NCBI GenBank assembly: GCA_024642005.1
Contig: JAHECA010000001.1
Location: 248,001 to 312,000 of the forward strand
Reading direction: 5' to 3'
Origin: Robiginitalea sp.
Lineage (GTDB): Bacteria; Bacteroidota; Bacteroidia; Flavobacteriales; Flavobacteriaceae
DNA length: 64,000 bases
Every line of letters starts with the position of its first letter. The stretch's first letter is position 1. The position numbers were made by a program, and so were the translations under genes. The notes below the pieces were generated by a model, which saw nothing but the letters and a program-made list of their open reading frames with translations, did no database searches and had not been told where the DNA came from. This document shows, piece after piece, positions 24,659 to 33,787 of the stretch.

Positions 24659-24697
24659 GTTCTCGCCGGCAGGTGGCAAAGACCCAAAACCAAAAAG

Positions 24698-27091
24698 ATG
24701 GAAAAGCAGTACAGATATCCCGGTGCCAATCCGTTTTCGGAAAATAGCAGCTCGTTGTTTTTCGGAAGGGACCAGGATATACGCGCGCTTACCCGGCAGG
24801 TAGCCCTGGAAAACCTGGTTGTGCTCTTCGGGAAATCGGGCTATGGCAAAACCTCCCTGCTGCATGCCGGTGTAATCCCTAAATTACGGAATGAGAAACG
24901 GCATCATGTAATCTACCTCCGCCTGAACCGGACCGAAACCCATCCACTGCTTGTCTTGGCGGAACAGTTGGAGGCCGAGCTCGGTAAACCCTCCTCCATT
25001 GCTGAAAAACTGGAGATAAACAAAGAATTGCCCGATGACCTGAATGCGAAATTGTGGTGTTTGCTGAAGTCCCTGCAGCTGGCCTCGCCCAAACACCCGT
25101 ATATTACCTTGGTCTTTGACCCGTTCGAGGAGCTCTTCAGCTACAACCAACCGCATGTGGAATCCTTCGGCCGGGCCCTGGCCACCATGCTTGACACGAG
25201 TGCCCCGAAGGCTGTACGCCGGCTGATAAAGGAACGGTATGACCGGGAAGAACTATCGGATGCCGAAGTAAACCCCTGGTTCACCCCGCTCAATATAAAA
25301 GTGGTGCTGAGCGTGCGGCACGACCATATGGCTTCGCTTGATACCCTCAAGCAATACGTGCCTGCCATCTTTAAGCATACGTACGAACTGAAACCCCTGA
25401 GCGAGTTACAGTCGCTGGAAGCCCTGAAAAAGCCAGCCGCTCTGGAAGACTCGTTCGAATCGCAACCCTTTACCTACAGCCAGGCCGCCCTCAACAAAAT
25501 AGTGCAGTCGCTCAAAGACAAACGTACCCAGCGCATCGAAACCTTCCAGCTGCAACTCGTCGCCCAGCGCGCGGAGGAAAAGATTATCGAGAAAGCGAAG
25601 AAAGCGAAGGCAAAAAACGAAAAAAGCGTAACGAGCCTGCCGCAGCTGAATTTGGAACTGACCGCCCGGGATATCGGGGATCCGGGACTGGTCTCTGAAA
25701 ACTACTATCAAAAAATCATCAGCGGGCTGCCTTTTCGCAAACGAAAGGGGGTAGAAAGGCTGATCGAAAAGGGGTTGATCGTTAAAGATACCCGGGTGCC
25801 ACTTCCGGAGCTGGTGATTACCGATCAATACCACGTATCTGAAAAAAGGCTCACCGAACTGGTAGAGAAGCGCCTGCTGCGCTCGGAACGTAATTCCGTT
25901 GATGGAAGCAGTTATGAACTCAGCCATGATACCCTGATTGAGCCTATTCAGAATTCGGCTCGCAAGAGGCGGCGCAAACAAAATTACCTGATTATATCGA
26001 TTTTGGGTATCGCTGCACTGATCGGCCTGTTGGTCATGGGCTACTTTTTGGCTACCGCCGAGTTAATGGCCGAGCGCAAAGCGCATGAAGCAGATTCCCT
26101 GAGAAAGGTAATAAAAGAAACCAAACCCATTATTAAAACCGTTACTGTATATGTGCACGACACAACTAAGGTCGACAGCCTGAAAAAGGTGATCAACTCG
26201 ATACAGGGCATTGTTGATAATACCAGCAATAATATAGTTGATCCGACCCCTCCATCCCCTGTGCCAACTGTTCCGAAACCCCCTGATACAACCCAGCCCA
26301 GGGAATACCATGCCAACTGGCTCAAAAAGCTGAACGCCCTTAAAATCAAACTGGCCAAACAGCCTGCCCCGGCCTACCTGAAAGTGCAGCAATTCGAGAA
26401 CCCCACAGATACACGCGCGCCCGGAAAATGGGAATTCCCGGCTAACCGGACGCACCTGGTGGCCATCCATATTTCCCATGAGACAACCCGCATTTTTGAC
26501 GCCAAAAACCCGGAAGCCCTGTTTGTGCTCCTCATAGATGGCAAGGCGTATCAGTTTCTCGGTGCAACCGGATTTTTCAAATCGGACGGCAAGGTGGCCT
26601 TTATGGCCGAAGGACAGCACCTGCTGCGCATGGGCAGGCCACGTTCAGACAGGACGCTCATCCCCTTCCAGGACGGTGTGGTGCTGTTTCAGGATCAGGA
26701 TGGGAACGGCACGTATTCCCTGCAAGACATCGAAAAGGGGCTGTTGCCCCTCGCCAACAGGGACCTGCATATCGGCTGGCGCGACAAGCGCGATGCTATT
26801 AACGAACCCGGGCGGCAATATATCTCTGACCTCTATTATTTAAGCCCAGACGACCGAACCATTACCTTTACCCCAGCAGAACAGAACCGCAACAACAGAG
26901 AGGGGCACCAGAACGCCTACGAGGTGTTTGTGAGTCTGCTCTGGGAGCAATCGGAAGCTCAGCCCATCTATTATTCCCTGGTTGACCTGGCCGATTTCGA
27001 CCAGGTAGATCAGGACGAGATCAGCCGGTATATAAACCGCTTAAAAACCGGACAGGATTCGGACCGGACAACCGGGACCCGCAGCAATTAA
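24698..27091 (+). CDS. Membrane-anchored STAND NTPase with unknown C-terminal domain
   Basis: A 797-residue protein. The N-terminus NPFSENSSSLFFGRD, Walker A GKSGYGKTS (45-53) and Walker B ITLVFDPFEEL (136-146), with the later SVRHDHMASLDTL, are those of the novel-STAND (nSTAND1) NTPases that act as signal-gated switches. A helical and winged-helix-like region follows to about 425, ending KRRRKQN. One hydrophobic helix (about 430-454) then crosses the membrane, and a coiled-coil-like and proline-rich linker (about 455-535) leads to a domain of about 260 residues predicted to be periplasmic. That domain has a calcium-loop-like DQDGNGTYSLQD but no family I recognise. The paired SIR2-TIR gene upstream suggests that NTPase switching controls a TIR effector. 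Confidence 0.8.
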   Translation: MEKQYRYPGANPFSENSSSLFFGRDQDIRALTRQVALENLVVLFGKSGYGKTSLLHAGVIPKLRNEKRHHVIYLRLNRTETHPLLVLAEQLEAELGKPSSIAEKLEINKELPDDLNAKLWCLLKSLQLASPKHPYITLVFDPFEELFSYNQPHVESFGRALATMLDTSAPKAVRRLIKERYDREELSDAEVNPWFTPLNIKVVLSVRHDHMASLDTLKQYVPAIFKHTYELKPLSELQSLEALKKPAALEDSFESQPFTYSQAALNKIVQSLKDKRTQRIETFQLQLVAQRAEEKIIEKAKKAKAKNEKSVTSLPQLNLELTARDIGDPGLVSENYYQKIISGLPFRKRKGVERLIEKGLIVKDTRVPLPELVITDQYHVSEKRLTELVEKRLLRSERNSVDGSSYELSHDTLIEPIQNSARKRRRKQNYLIISILGIAALIGLLVMGYFLATAELMAERKAHEADSLRKVIKETKPIIKTVTVYVHDTTKVDSLKKVINSIQGIVDNTSNNIVDPTPPSPVPTVPKPPDTTQPREYHANWLKKLNALKIKLAKQPAPAYLKVQQFENPTDTRAPGKWEFPANRTHLVAIHISHETTRIFDAKNPEALFVLLIDGKAYQFLGATGFFKSDGKVAFMAEGQHLLRMGRPRSDRTLIPFQDGVVLFQDQDGNGTYSLQDIEKGLLPLANRDLHIGWRDKRDAINEPGRQYISDLYYLSPDDRTITFTPAEQNRNNREGHQNAYEVFVSLLWEQSEAQPIYYSLVDLADFDQVDQDEISRYINRLKTGQDSDRTTGTRSN

Positions 27092-28110
27092 CCCGAAGAG
27101 GGGAAAAGGTTGGCTGCATAAGATTCAAACTGCCTGTAATAGCTCTGCAGCGTGGCCACCAACCCGGGGTCTGGTTGCCCAGCAGCAGGGTTAATAGCCA
27201 GGGCGGTAACCTTCATCCGCACATTAGCCCGGTACATTTTATAGAAGACGAATAACAGGCGGTCGGCCTGGTTTTCCACCCCGCGGAAATGCCTCAGGTA
27301 TTCCCCTGCGAAAGCCCCGGAGAGGTCATCCCTGCCATACCGCTCAAAGTCCATGCACAGGAAGCCAATCTCGCTGAGGACATCGAGGGTGCGCAGCTCG
27401 TCGCTGAATTCGATGCAATCAAAAATGACCGGGGGCCGGGTCATCAAGATGTTACGGCAGTGCAAATCACCGTGCCCGTCGCGCACAAAACCGGCAGCTT
27501 TCCGGGCCTCGATACGGGATTTCTGGCTTTCCAGAAAAACCCGGGTCAGCCCCTGGATGCGGGTAATACGCTCCACGGCTTCCCGCCCCAGACAGATCGC
27601 CAGCACGGGCAATACCGAGTTCAGATCTTCGAATTCGCGATAGAGATCAAGCCAATCTTCTGCCCGGGTTACCACAGGGGCACTGCGGTGGAAATCGGCT
27701 ACCAGCCGGGCCAGTTCTTCCATTTCGCCCGGGGATACTTCTCCCCTTTCCAGGAGCCGGTCGAGCTGGCGGGTCTCATCCATGCGATACATCCACACGG
27801 CGTAATCCAGAATGCTGCCCTTGCTTCCGTTCAGATGGTAGTGGCCTTCGTGTTCGCGAATGTCGACCACGCCCCGGTACATGGCGGGCGCCAGCCTGCG
27901 GTTCAGTTCGACCTCCTGTTCGCAATAGTACCTGCGTTTTTCCAGGGTGGAAAAATCCAGAAAACTAAAGTGCAAGGGCTTTTTGATTTTAAACACCTCT
28001 TCCCGGGCCAGGAGCACCCATGAAATGTGGGTTTCCACAAGGTCTGGCCGGTTTCCGGGGTGCTGCGCCTCATAGTCGTCTAAGAGCCCGATGACCTGTT
28101 GCCGCGTCAT
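27088..28110 (-). CDS. Aminoglycoside phosphotransferase-fold kinase
   Basis: The frame is open from 28308, but the start is the ATG at 28110, which overlaps the previous stop as ATGA; this gives 340 residues. The protein has the APH/protein-kinase-like fold: VFKIKKPLHFSFLDFSTLEKR at the N-lobe, catalytic-loop-like HGDLHCRNIL and the metal-binding IFDCIEF. Such proteins usually occur fused to a P-loop kinase domain as the so-called bifunctional APH/ATP-binding protein; the real substrate is unknown and drug resistance should not be assumed. Here the partner is the separate gene immediately upstream. The stop overlaps the convergent STAND gene by 4 bases. Confidence 0.82.
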   Translation of the reverse strand: MTRQQVIGLLDDYEAQHPGNRPDLVETHISWVLLAREEVFKIKKPLHFSFLDFSTLEKRRYYCEQEVELNRRLAPAMYRGVVDIREHEGHYHLNGSKGSILDYAVWMYRMDETRQLDRLLERGEVSPGEMEELARLVADFHRSAPVVTRAEDWLDLYREFEDLNSVLPVLAICLGREAVERITRIQGLTRVFLESQKSRIEARKAAGFVRDGHGDLHCRNILMTRPPVIFDCIEFSDELRTLDVLSEIGFLCMDFERYGRDDLSGAFAGEYLRHFRGVENQADRLLFVFYKMYRANVRMKVTALAINPAAGQPDPGLVATLQSYYRQFESYAANLFPSSG

Positions 28111-28616
28111 AATCTGAGGTATTTCATTGCCTGGCTGAGCATGGCCTGGCCGGTCTGACGGTCTGAAAACAATTGCAGCCGCCTGATCTGTAGCGGCTCG
28201 TAAACCTCCCGGATTTTGCGGTAAACGGCAAAATCGGCCTCGCTGTAGGGCCTGTCTTGCGATATCCGTTGCCTTACGGTTTCCGGGTGTGCGCAGATTT
28301 CGATCCATTCCACCTCGGTTTCCCCTTCCCGGGCCAGCCCGGCCAGCCGGTCGCGGAAGGCCTGTCGGTAAAAAGTACCGTCGAGAATTACGGTTTTGCC
28401 CAGGACAAGCTCGGCCCGGCAGCGCTGCAGGAGTTCCTCATAAATACGGGCCTTGGAAGCCTCGTCGTATTGCCCCCTTAGGCCCAGCTCAGTACGCAGC
28501 ATGTCAGTGTTCAGGTGCACGGCGCCAAGCCTGTCGGCCAGGGCCCGGGCAAAAGTGGTCTTTCCCGTGCCGGGGAGGCCGAGAACGACGACCAGGATTG
28601 GGCTGGCTACTTGCAT
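28107..28616 (-). CDS. P-loop kinase (zeta-toxin/chloramphenicol phosphotransferase-like AAA)
   Basis: A small nucleotide-binding protein, 169 residues from the ATG at 28616 (the frame opens earlier at 28649). Walker A is GLPGTGKTT within the first 20 residues, followed by HLNTDMLRTEL and VILDGTFY, as in P-loop kinases that phosphorylate small molecules. Translation is coupled to the APH-fold gene by an ATGA overlap, first-gene ATPase then second-gene APH. In fused homologues the APH part comes first, so the order here is reversed. Substrate unknown; the two proteins probably act together. Confidence 0.82.
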   Translation of the reverse strand: MQVASPILVVVLGLPGTGKTTFARALADRLGAVHLNTDMLRTELGLRGQYDEASKARIYEELLQRCRAELVLGKTVILDGTFYRQAFRDRLAGLAREGETEVEWIEICAHPETVRQRISQDRPYSEADFAVYRKIREVYEPLQIRRLQLFSDRQTGQAMLSQAMKYLRL

Positions 28617-28717
28617 GGCAGTGGTATTGAGCCTTAAACTACAAAGCAATTCGGGCTTTTACACTGATTTATGGCAGGTTTGGAAAAATATTGGCTCAGC
28701 AGCTCAAAAGGGGGCTT

Positions 28718-29044
28718 TCAGATGTCCACTTCGATCCCTGCGGCGCTGAATATCCGGTAGATAAACCGGATTTCACGCTCGTCCACGTCGCCATCGGCAT
28801 TGGCGGCTTCATTGAGCAGGCGGGCCAGCGTTTGCTTCTGGGCATCGGGCATGGCCCGCAGCACGGCAAGGGCTTCGGCCGCCTCGACCTCTCGTGCGGA
28901 TGCCAGCAGCTCAGAGTCGAAACCCAGCCTTTTTGAAAGGCGTTCCATGAATCTCACTTCCCCTTTCCGGATCGTTTCGTCGATCTGGATCACTTCGTCT
29001 ACGGCCTTGATCACGGCCAGTTTCTCCATCAGGTTAAATTCCAT
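28718..29044 (-). CDS. TerB-like small helical protein
   Basis: A 108-residue all-helical acidic protein. The pattern of two repeated helical segments with an acidic turn (EAANADGDVDEREIRFIYRIF) resembles the TerB/DUF533-like fold that binds divalent metal and occurs in tellurite-resistance and DnaJ-associated proteins. No signal peptide or membrane helix. A second possible start is M6. It stands alone on the minus strand, about 100 bases upstream of the P-loop kinase gene, with no obvious terminator between. Function unknown. Confidence 0.7.
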   Translation of the reverse strand: MEFNLMEKLAVIKAVDEVIQIDETIRKGEVRFMERLSKRLGFDSELLASAREVEAAEALAVLRAMPDAQKQTLARLLNEAANADGDVDEREIRFIYRIFSAAGIEVDI

Positions 29045-29183
29045 CGTACGCAGTTAACAAGTTGGCAAACCCGGCGTCTGCTGCCGCTAATATAGGTCGA
29101 TTGTGCGAAGGGCGCAAATGGGTCACGGGGCTTTGAAATGAAGTCGAATCCGATTAATTTTAGACAAAACGGACAATGCCGAC

Positions 29184-29555
29184 ATGATGAAAGACCGCAA
29201 TGTACTCAGAGGCGCCCTGCGCGTGTGTTGTTCCCAGCCCATGACCGGGTTTTACCGCGACGGATACTGCCGCACAGGCCCGGGCGATTCGGGTTCGCAT
29301 ATCGTCTGTGCCATCTTGACCGATGAATTCCTTGAATTTACGCGGTCACGGGGCAACGACCTGAGTACCCCCATGCCGTATTTCCAGTTCCCGGGCCTCA
29401 AGGCGGGGGACCGCTGGTGCCTCTGCGCCCTGCGGTGGAAGGAAGCCTTTGAAGAAGGCTGTGCCCCGGCGGTGGTTCTCGAGGCCACCCACGAAAAAGT
29501 CCTGGAAATTATCCCCTTCGAGTGGTTGCTGGAAGCCAAGCACAGCGAAATCTGA
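29184..29555 (+). CDS. DUF2237 family protein
   Basis: A 123-residue protein matching the DUF2237 family closely: NVLRGALRVCCSQPMTGFYRDGYCRTGPGDSGSH, then CAILTDEFLEFTRSRGNDLSTPMPYFQFPGLKAGDRWCLCA, and EAFEEGCAPAVVLEATHEK. The conserved cysteines and aspartates suggest a metal or substrate site, but no activity is established for the family. Two adjacent ATG codons make the start uncertain by one residue. Cytosolic; apparently monocistronic. Confidence 0.85.
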   Translation: MMKDRNVLRGALRVCCSQPMTGFYRDGYCRTGPGDSGSHIVCAILTDEFLEFTRSRGNDLSTPMPYFQFPGLKAGDRWCLCALRWKEAFEEGCAPAVVLEATHEKVLEIIPFEWLLEAKHSEI

Positions 29556-29701
29556 ACGGTTTGCCCGAATCCCTGTTTTTGAACTTGTGGCATTCCGGGG
29601 CGCGGTTGGGTTGCATATTGAAATTTATTCAGATATTGTATGTTAAATAACTGCAGCTCCCCCCGCAGGCCACCCTTGCCACATCTGATGATCCGATACC
29701 T

Positions 29702-31306
29702 GTGAAATCAAACCATATACTTTCCCTGCGGGAAAAAATTGGGTATGCGCTCGGGGACGGAGCGGCCAATATTGCCTGGCGTGGAGTCGCCACCTTCCTC
29801 TTTATCTTCTATACCGATGTGTACGGCTTAAGCCCGGCCTCTGTGGGGCTGCTTATGCTGATCGCGCGATCGGGCGACGGGATCAGCGATGTCTTGATGG
29901 GCATTGTGGGGGACCGGACCCAATCCCGATTCGGAAAATTCCGGCCCTGGATACTTTGGACGGCCATACCCCTTGCCGTTACCCTGTCCCTATTGTTTAC
30001 CACGCCCGACCTGGGGCCTACCGGCAAACTGGTCTACGCCTATGCCACGTACATCCTATTTACATTGTTCTACACGGCCAACAACATTCCATACGGGGCG
30101 CTGATGGCCGTTATGACCGGGGATGACAAAGAGCGCACCAGCCTGGGGGCATTCCGCATGGTGGGTGCTTTTGCCGGGGGCATGGTGGTACAGGGGGCCC
30201 TGCTATACCTGGTAGCATTTTTCGGCAATGTGAATCCACAAATCGGCGTGACGGCCCTCGACGATGCGACATACCAGGTAACAGTTTCGTCTGCAACCGC
30301 TGTGGCCAACGCCCAGATCAAGACCCGGGACGGGATTGCCACCTTCGTTCAGGAAGGCCTGCAGGAACCTGCTGCCGGAAGCGTTAGTTTCTCCATGGAG
30401 GCCGGCCATACCTACACCTTTGTCGTGGCCGGGGAAACCGACCTGTCTGTTGCGGATATATCGCTGATTAACCAGAAAAAGGGCTACAGCAACGCCATAT
30501 ACCTGTTGTCGGTATTTCTCGCCTTTTTCATGATTGTCACCTTTTTGAGCACCCGGGAACGGATACAGCCCCCCAGGGAGCAAGAGACCAGCCTGAAAAA
30601 AGATATCCGCGACCTGGTGCGAAACAGGCCCTGGCTGGTACTCCTGGTCATCGGCCTGCTCTTCAATGTCTATAATTCGATCAAGCAGGGCATAACGGTC
30701 ATCTATTTCACGCATTACCTGCACGACCAGTTGCTGTCGGCATCGTACCTGATCGGGTTGATGCTGGCTTCCATAGCCGGGGCCATGGCGACCGCTTCCA
30801 TCAGCAAAAGGATCGGAAAAAAACGGTTGTTCATCTACGCCCTGATTTTTTCAGGGGCTGTAAATGCCCTGCTCGTTTTCTGCGGGCCCGGCAACATCAA
30901 TGCCATCTTCGCCCTGGGACTCACCTCCGAGCTGGCAGCCGCTGTATTCCCCACCCTGTTCTTTGCCATGCTGGGTGATGCAGCCGATTATTCGGAATAC
31001 ATAAACGGGCGAAGGGCAACCGGGCTTATTTATTCGGCCGGCTCCTTTGCGACGAAATTCGGAGGGGGCGTGGCGGGGGTCATCATCGGCGCCCTGTTGG
31101 CGGCATTCCATTACAACGGCCAGGACGAGGTTGCCATTCAGGGATCCCTGCCCGGAATCGTTATGCTGATGAGCTGGGTTCCGGCCATCGTGGCCGGGAT
31201 TGCAGCGGCCCTGATGTTGCTGTACCCCCTGAACCAGGATAAGATGGATACCATTACCAGTGAACTCAATGGCAGGAGGGAATTGGAGCCCGCGCCCCAT
31301 TCTTAG
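29702..31306 (+). CDS. GPH-family sugar:cation symporter (MelB-like)
   Basis: A 534-residue major-facilitator transporter of the glycoside-pentoside-hexuronide type, starting at [22 protein letters not shown], the loop [16 protein letters not shown] and [26 protein letters not shown] are hallmark motifs. About 12 membrane helices are expected. A hydrophilic insert of about 70 residues (roughly 188-258, beta-rich, e.g. [18 protein letters not shown]) separates helices in the middle and should lie outside the inner membrane. It is followed within 36 bases by the GH94 phosphorylase, so it probably imports cellobiose or another beta-glucan oligosaccharide for phosphorolysis. Confidence 0.9.
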   Translation: MKSNHILSLREKIGYALGDGAANIAWRGVATFLFIFYTDVYGLSPASVGLLMLIARSGDGISDVLMGIVGDRTQSRFGKFRPWILWTAIPLAVTLSLLFTTPDLGPTGKLVYAYATYILFTLFYTANNIPYGALMAVMTGDDKERTSLGAFRMVGAFAGGMVVQGALLYLVAFFGNVNPQIGVTALDDATYQVTVSSATAVANAQIKTRDGIATFVQEGLQEPAAGSVSFSMEAGHTYTFVVAGETDLSVADISLINQKKGYSNAIYLLSVFLAFFMIVTFLSTRERIQPPREQETSLKKDIRDLVRNRPWLVLLVIGLLFNVYNSIKQGITVIYFTHYLHDQLLSASYLIGLMLASIAGAMATASISKRIGKKRLFIYALIFSGAVNALLVFCGPGNINAIFALGLTSELAAAVFPTLFFAMLGDAADYSEYINGRRATGLIYSAGSFATKFGGGVAGVIIGALLAAFHYNGQDEVAIQGSLPGIVMLMSWVPAIVAGIAAALMLLYPLNQDKMDTITSELNGRRELEPAPHS

Positions 31307-31341
31307 CCTCATTTCAAACTCAATACCAAATCAAGGGCTTT

Positions 31342-33777
31342 ATGAAATTTGGATATTTTGACGATGCAAACCGGGAATACGTGATCACCAACCCCGAAAC
31401 ACCCTGGCCCTGGATCAATTATCTGGGCAGCGAGGATTTCTTCGGCCTGATTTCGAATACCGCCGGGGGGTATACCTTCTACAAGGATGCCAAATTCAGA
31501 AGGCTTACCCGCTACCGCTACAACAATGTGCCCATGGATAGTGGCGGCCGTTATTTCTACCTAAAAGATGGGGATACCATCTGGTCCCCGGGCTGGAAAC
31601 CCTGCAAAACCCCGCTCGATGCCTACGAATGCCGGCACGGCATGAATTACACGCGCATCCGGGGCGAAAAGAATGGCATAGCTGCCTCCGTACTGTTTTT
31701 CATTCCCCTGAAAACCCGGGCCGAGGTGCAAAAGCTCACCCTTACCAACACCACTTCGGCCCCCAGAAGCCTGAAGCTCTTTTCCTTTGCGGAATGGGCT
31801 TTGTGGAATGCCGCCACAGACATGGAAAACTTCCAGCGGAATTTCTCGACGGGCGAAGTGGAAATCGAGGGATCGACCCTGTATCACAAGACGGAATATA
31901 AGGAGCGTCGGAACCATTATGCTTTTTATTCGGTAAACCAACCCATTCAGGGTTTTGACACAGACCGGGAAACTTTCATGGGCCTCTACAGCGGCTTCGA
32001 GGCGCCCCAGACTGTATTAGAGGGGCATTCCAGGCAGAGCGTGGCCCACGGATGGTCGCCTATCGCCTCCCATTATATGGAGGTGGAACTCCAACCGGGC
32101 GAAGCGCGCGATTTCATTTTTGTACTGGGCTATGTGGAAAACCCCGAAGCCGAGAAGTGGGAATCCAAAGGCGTCATCAACAAAGCAAGGGCCAAAGAGA
32201 CCCTGTCCCGTTTCGATACGAGCCGCAAGGTAGATGCCGCTTTTGAAGCATTAAAACAGTACTGGGACGGGTTGCTCGGGGTCTTTCAGGTGCATACCGG
32301 GGATGCCAGACTGGACCGCATGGTCAATATCTGGAATCCGTACCAATGCATGATTACCTTCTGCTTTTCCCGCTCGGCCTCCTTCTTTGAAAGCGGCATT
32401 GGGCGAGGCATGGGCTTCCGCGATTCGAATCAGGACCTGATCGGCTTCGTACACCAGGTCCCGGAACGCGCCCGCGAGCGGATCATCGATATTGCCTCCA
32501 CCCAATTCCCGGACGGCAGCTGCTACCACCAATACCAGCCCCTGACCAAACAGGGCAACAACGATATCGGGAGCGGCTTCAACGACGATCCGATGTGGCT
32601 GATTCTGGGCACTACAGCCTATGTCAGGGAAACCGGGGATTTCTCCATCCTCGGGGAAATGGTACCTTTTGACAACGACCCCGCCCGGGCAAAAACCCTC
32701 TTTGAACACCTTACCATCTCCTTCGATTTTGTAATCAACAACCTGGGGCCGCACAACCTGCCCCTGATAGGCAGGGCCGACTGGAACGATTGCCTTAACC
32801 TCAATTGCTTTTCCAATGACCCCGACGAATCCTTCCAGACCACCGAAAACAAAACCGAGGGGTCCAGGGCAGAGTCGCTGATGATCGCCGGGCTCTTTGT
32901 GGTGTACGGGCGGGAATATGCAGCATTGTGCAGGTTCCTGGGCAAGGAAGCCGAAGCCCATCGGGCCCAAAAACAGGTTGATGCCATGGTCGGGGCCATC
33001 AAAGCCCATGGCTGGGACGGGGCCTGGTTCCTTCGTGCCTACGATTATTACGGGAACAAGATTGGCAGCCACGACAATGAAGAGGGTAAAATCTTTATCG
33101 AATCCAATGGCTGGTGTACCATGGCAGGGATCGGCCTGGAGGAAGGCATGGTTGAACAAGCGCTCGACTCGGTCAAAGAACACCTCGATTGCCCGTATGG
33201 GATCGTGCTGAACAACCCTCCTTTCACGCGCTATTATATCGAGTATGGCGAAATATCGACCTATCCTAAGGGCTATAAGGAAAACGCCGGGATTTTCTGC
33301 CACAACAACCCCTGGATCATGATCGGCGAAACCGTCCTGGGCCGGGGTGATCAGGCCTGGGAGTACTACCGAAAGATCAACCCGGCCTACCTGGAAGACC
33401 TCAGCGAGCTGCACAGAACGGAACCCTATGTGTATTCCCAGATGATAGCCGGAAAGGATGCGGCCAAACCCGGGGAAGCCAAGAATTCCTGGCTTACGGG
33501 CACCGCGGCATGGAATTACTACGCCATTAGCCAGTACATTCTGGGCATCCGACCGACCTATGGCGGGTTGCTGATCGACCCCTGTATCCCGGGGGGATGG
33601 GATGGCTTCAAAGTGACCCGCACCTTCAGGGGGGCCCTTTTTCAAATTGAGGTTCGGAATCCCAGGGGGGTATGCAAAGGCGTACGGACCCTCACCTTAG
33701 ACGGCAAACCCCTGGAATCTAACCTAATCCCGCCCATGCCGGGGGGAACCTATTCAGTACTTGTAGAACTCGGATAA
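31342..33777 (+). CDS. GH94 cellobiose phosphorylase-like enzyme
   Basis: An 811-residue cytosolic glycoside phosphorylase. The N-terminal beta-sandwich ([29 protein letters not shown]) and the alpha6/alpha6 barrel with [10 protein letters not shown], where D480 is the expected general acid, match GH94 cellobiose phosphorylases; [14 protein letters not shown] and the GTAAWNY region are also characteristic. These enzymes split cellobiose or related beta-glucosides with phosphate into glucose 1-phosphate and glucose, saving one ATP. No signal peptide, consistent with use of imported disaccharide. It sits between the GPH symporter and the GH9 glucanase, in one operon (gap of 10 bases to GH9). 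Confidence 0.9.
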   Translation: MKFGYFDDANREYVITNPETPWPWINYLGSEDFFGLISNTAGGYTFYKDAKFRRLTRYRYNNVPMDSGGRYFYLKDGDTIWSPGWKPCKTPLDAYECRHGMNYTRIRGEKNGIAASVLFFIPLKTRAEVQKLTLTNTTSAPRSLKLFSFAEWALWNAATDMENFQRNFSTGEVEIEGSTLYHKTEYKERRNHYAFYSVNQPIQGFDTDRETFMGLYSGFEAPQTVLEGHSRQSVAHGWSPIASHYMEVELQPGEARDFIFVLGYVENPEAEKWESKGVINKARAKETLSRFDTSRKVDAAFEALKQYWDGLLGVFQVHTGDARLDRMVNIWNPYQCMITFCFSRSASFFESGIGRGMGFRDSNQDLIGFVHQVPERARERIIDIASTQFPDGSCYHQYQPLTKQGNNDIGSGFNDDPMWLILGTTAYVRETGDFSILGEMVPFDNDPARAKTLFEHLTISFDFVINNLGPHNLPLIGRADWNDCLNLNCFSNDPDESFQTTENKTEGSRAESLMIAGLFVVYGREYAALCRFLGKEAEAHRAQKQVDAMVGAIKAHGWDGAWFLRAYDYYGNKIGSHDNEEGKIFIESNGWCTMAGIGLEEGMVEQALDSVKEHLDCPYGIVLNNPPFTRYYIEYGEISTYPKGYKENAGIFCHNNPWIMIGETVLGRGDQAWEYYRKINPAYLEDLSELHRTEPYVYSQMIAGKDAAKPGEAKNSWLTGTAAWNYYAISQYILGIRPTYGGLLIDPCIPGGWDGFKVTRTFRGALFQIEVRNPRGVCKGVRTLTLDGKPLESNLIPPMPGGTYSVLVELG

Positions 33778-33787
33778 TTCGACAGCC

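Noticed and set aside
27088-28110. Antibiotic (aminoglycoside) resistance gene
   Set aside because: The fold is APH-like, but the gene is of the type paired with a P-loop kinase of unknown substrate; no drug-modifying specificity can be inferred.
32251-33645. A 464-codon minus-strand frame
   Set aside because: Shadow of the GH94 phosphorylase; composition is typical of antisense frames in GC-rich DNA.
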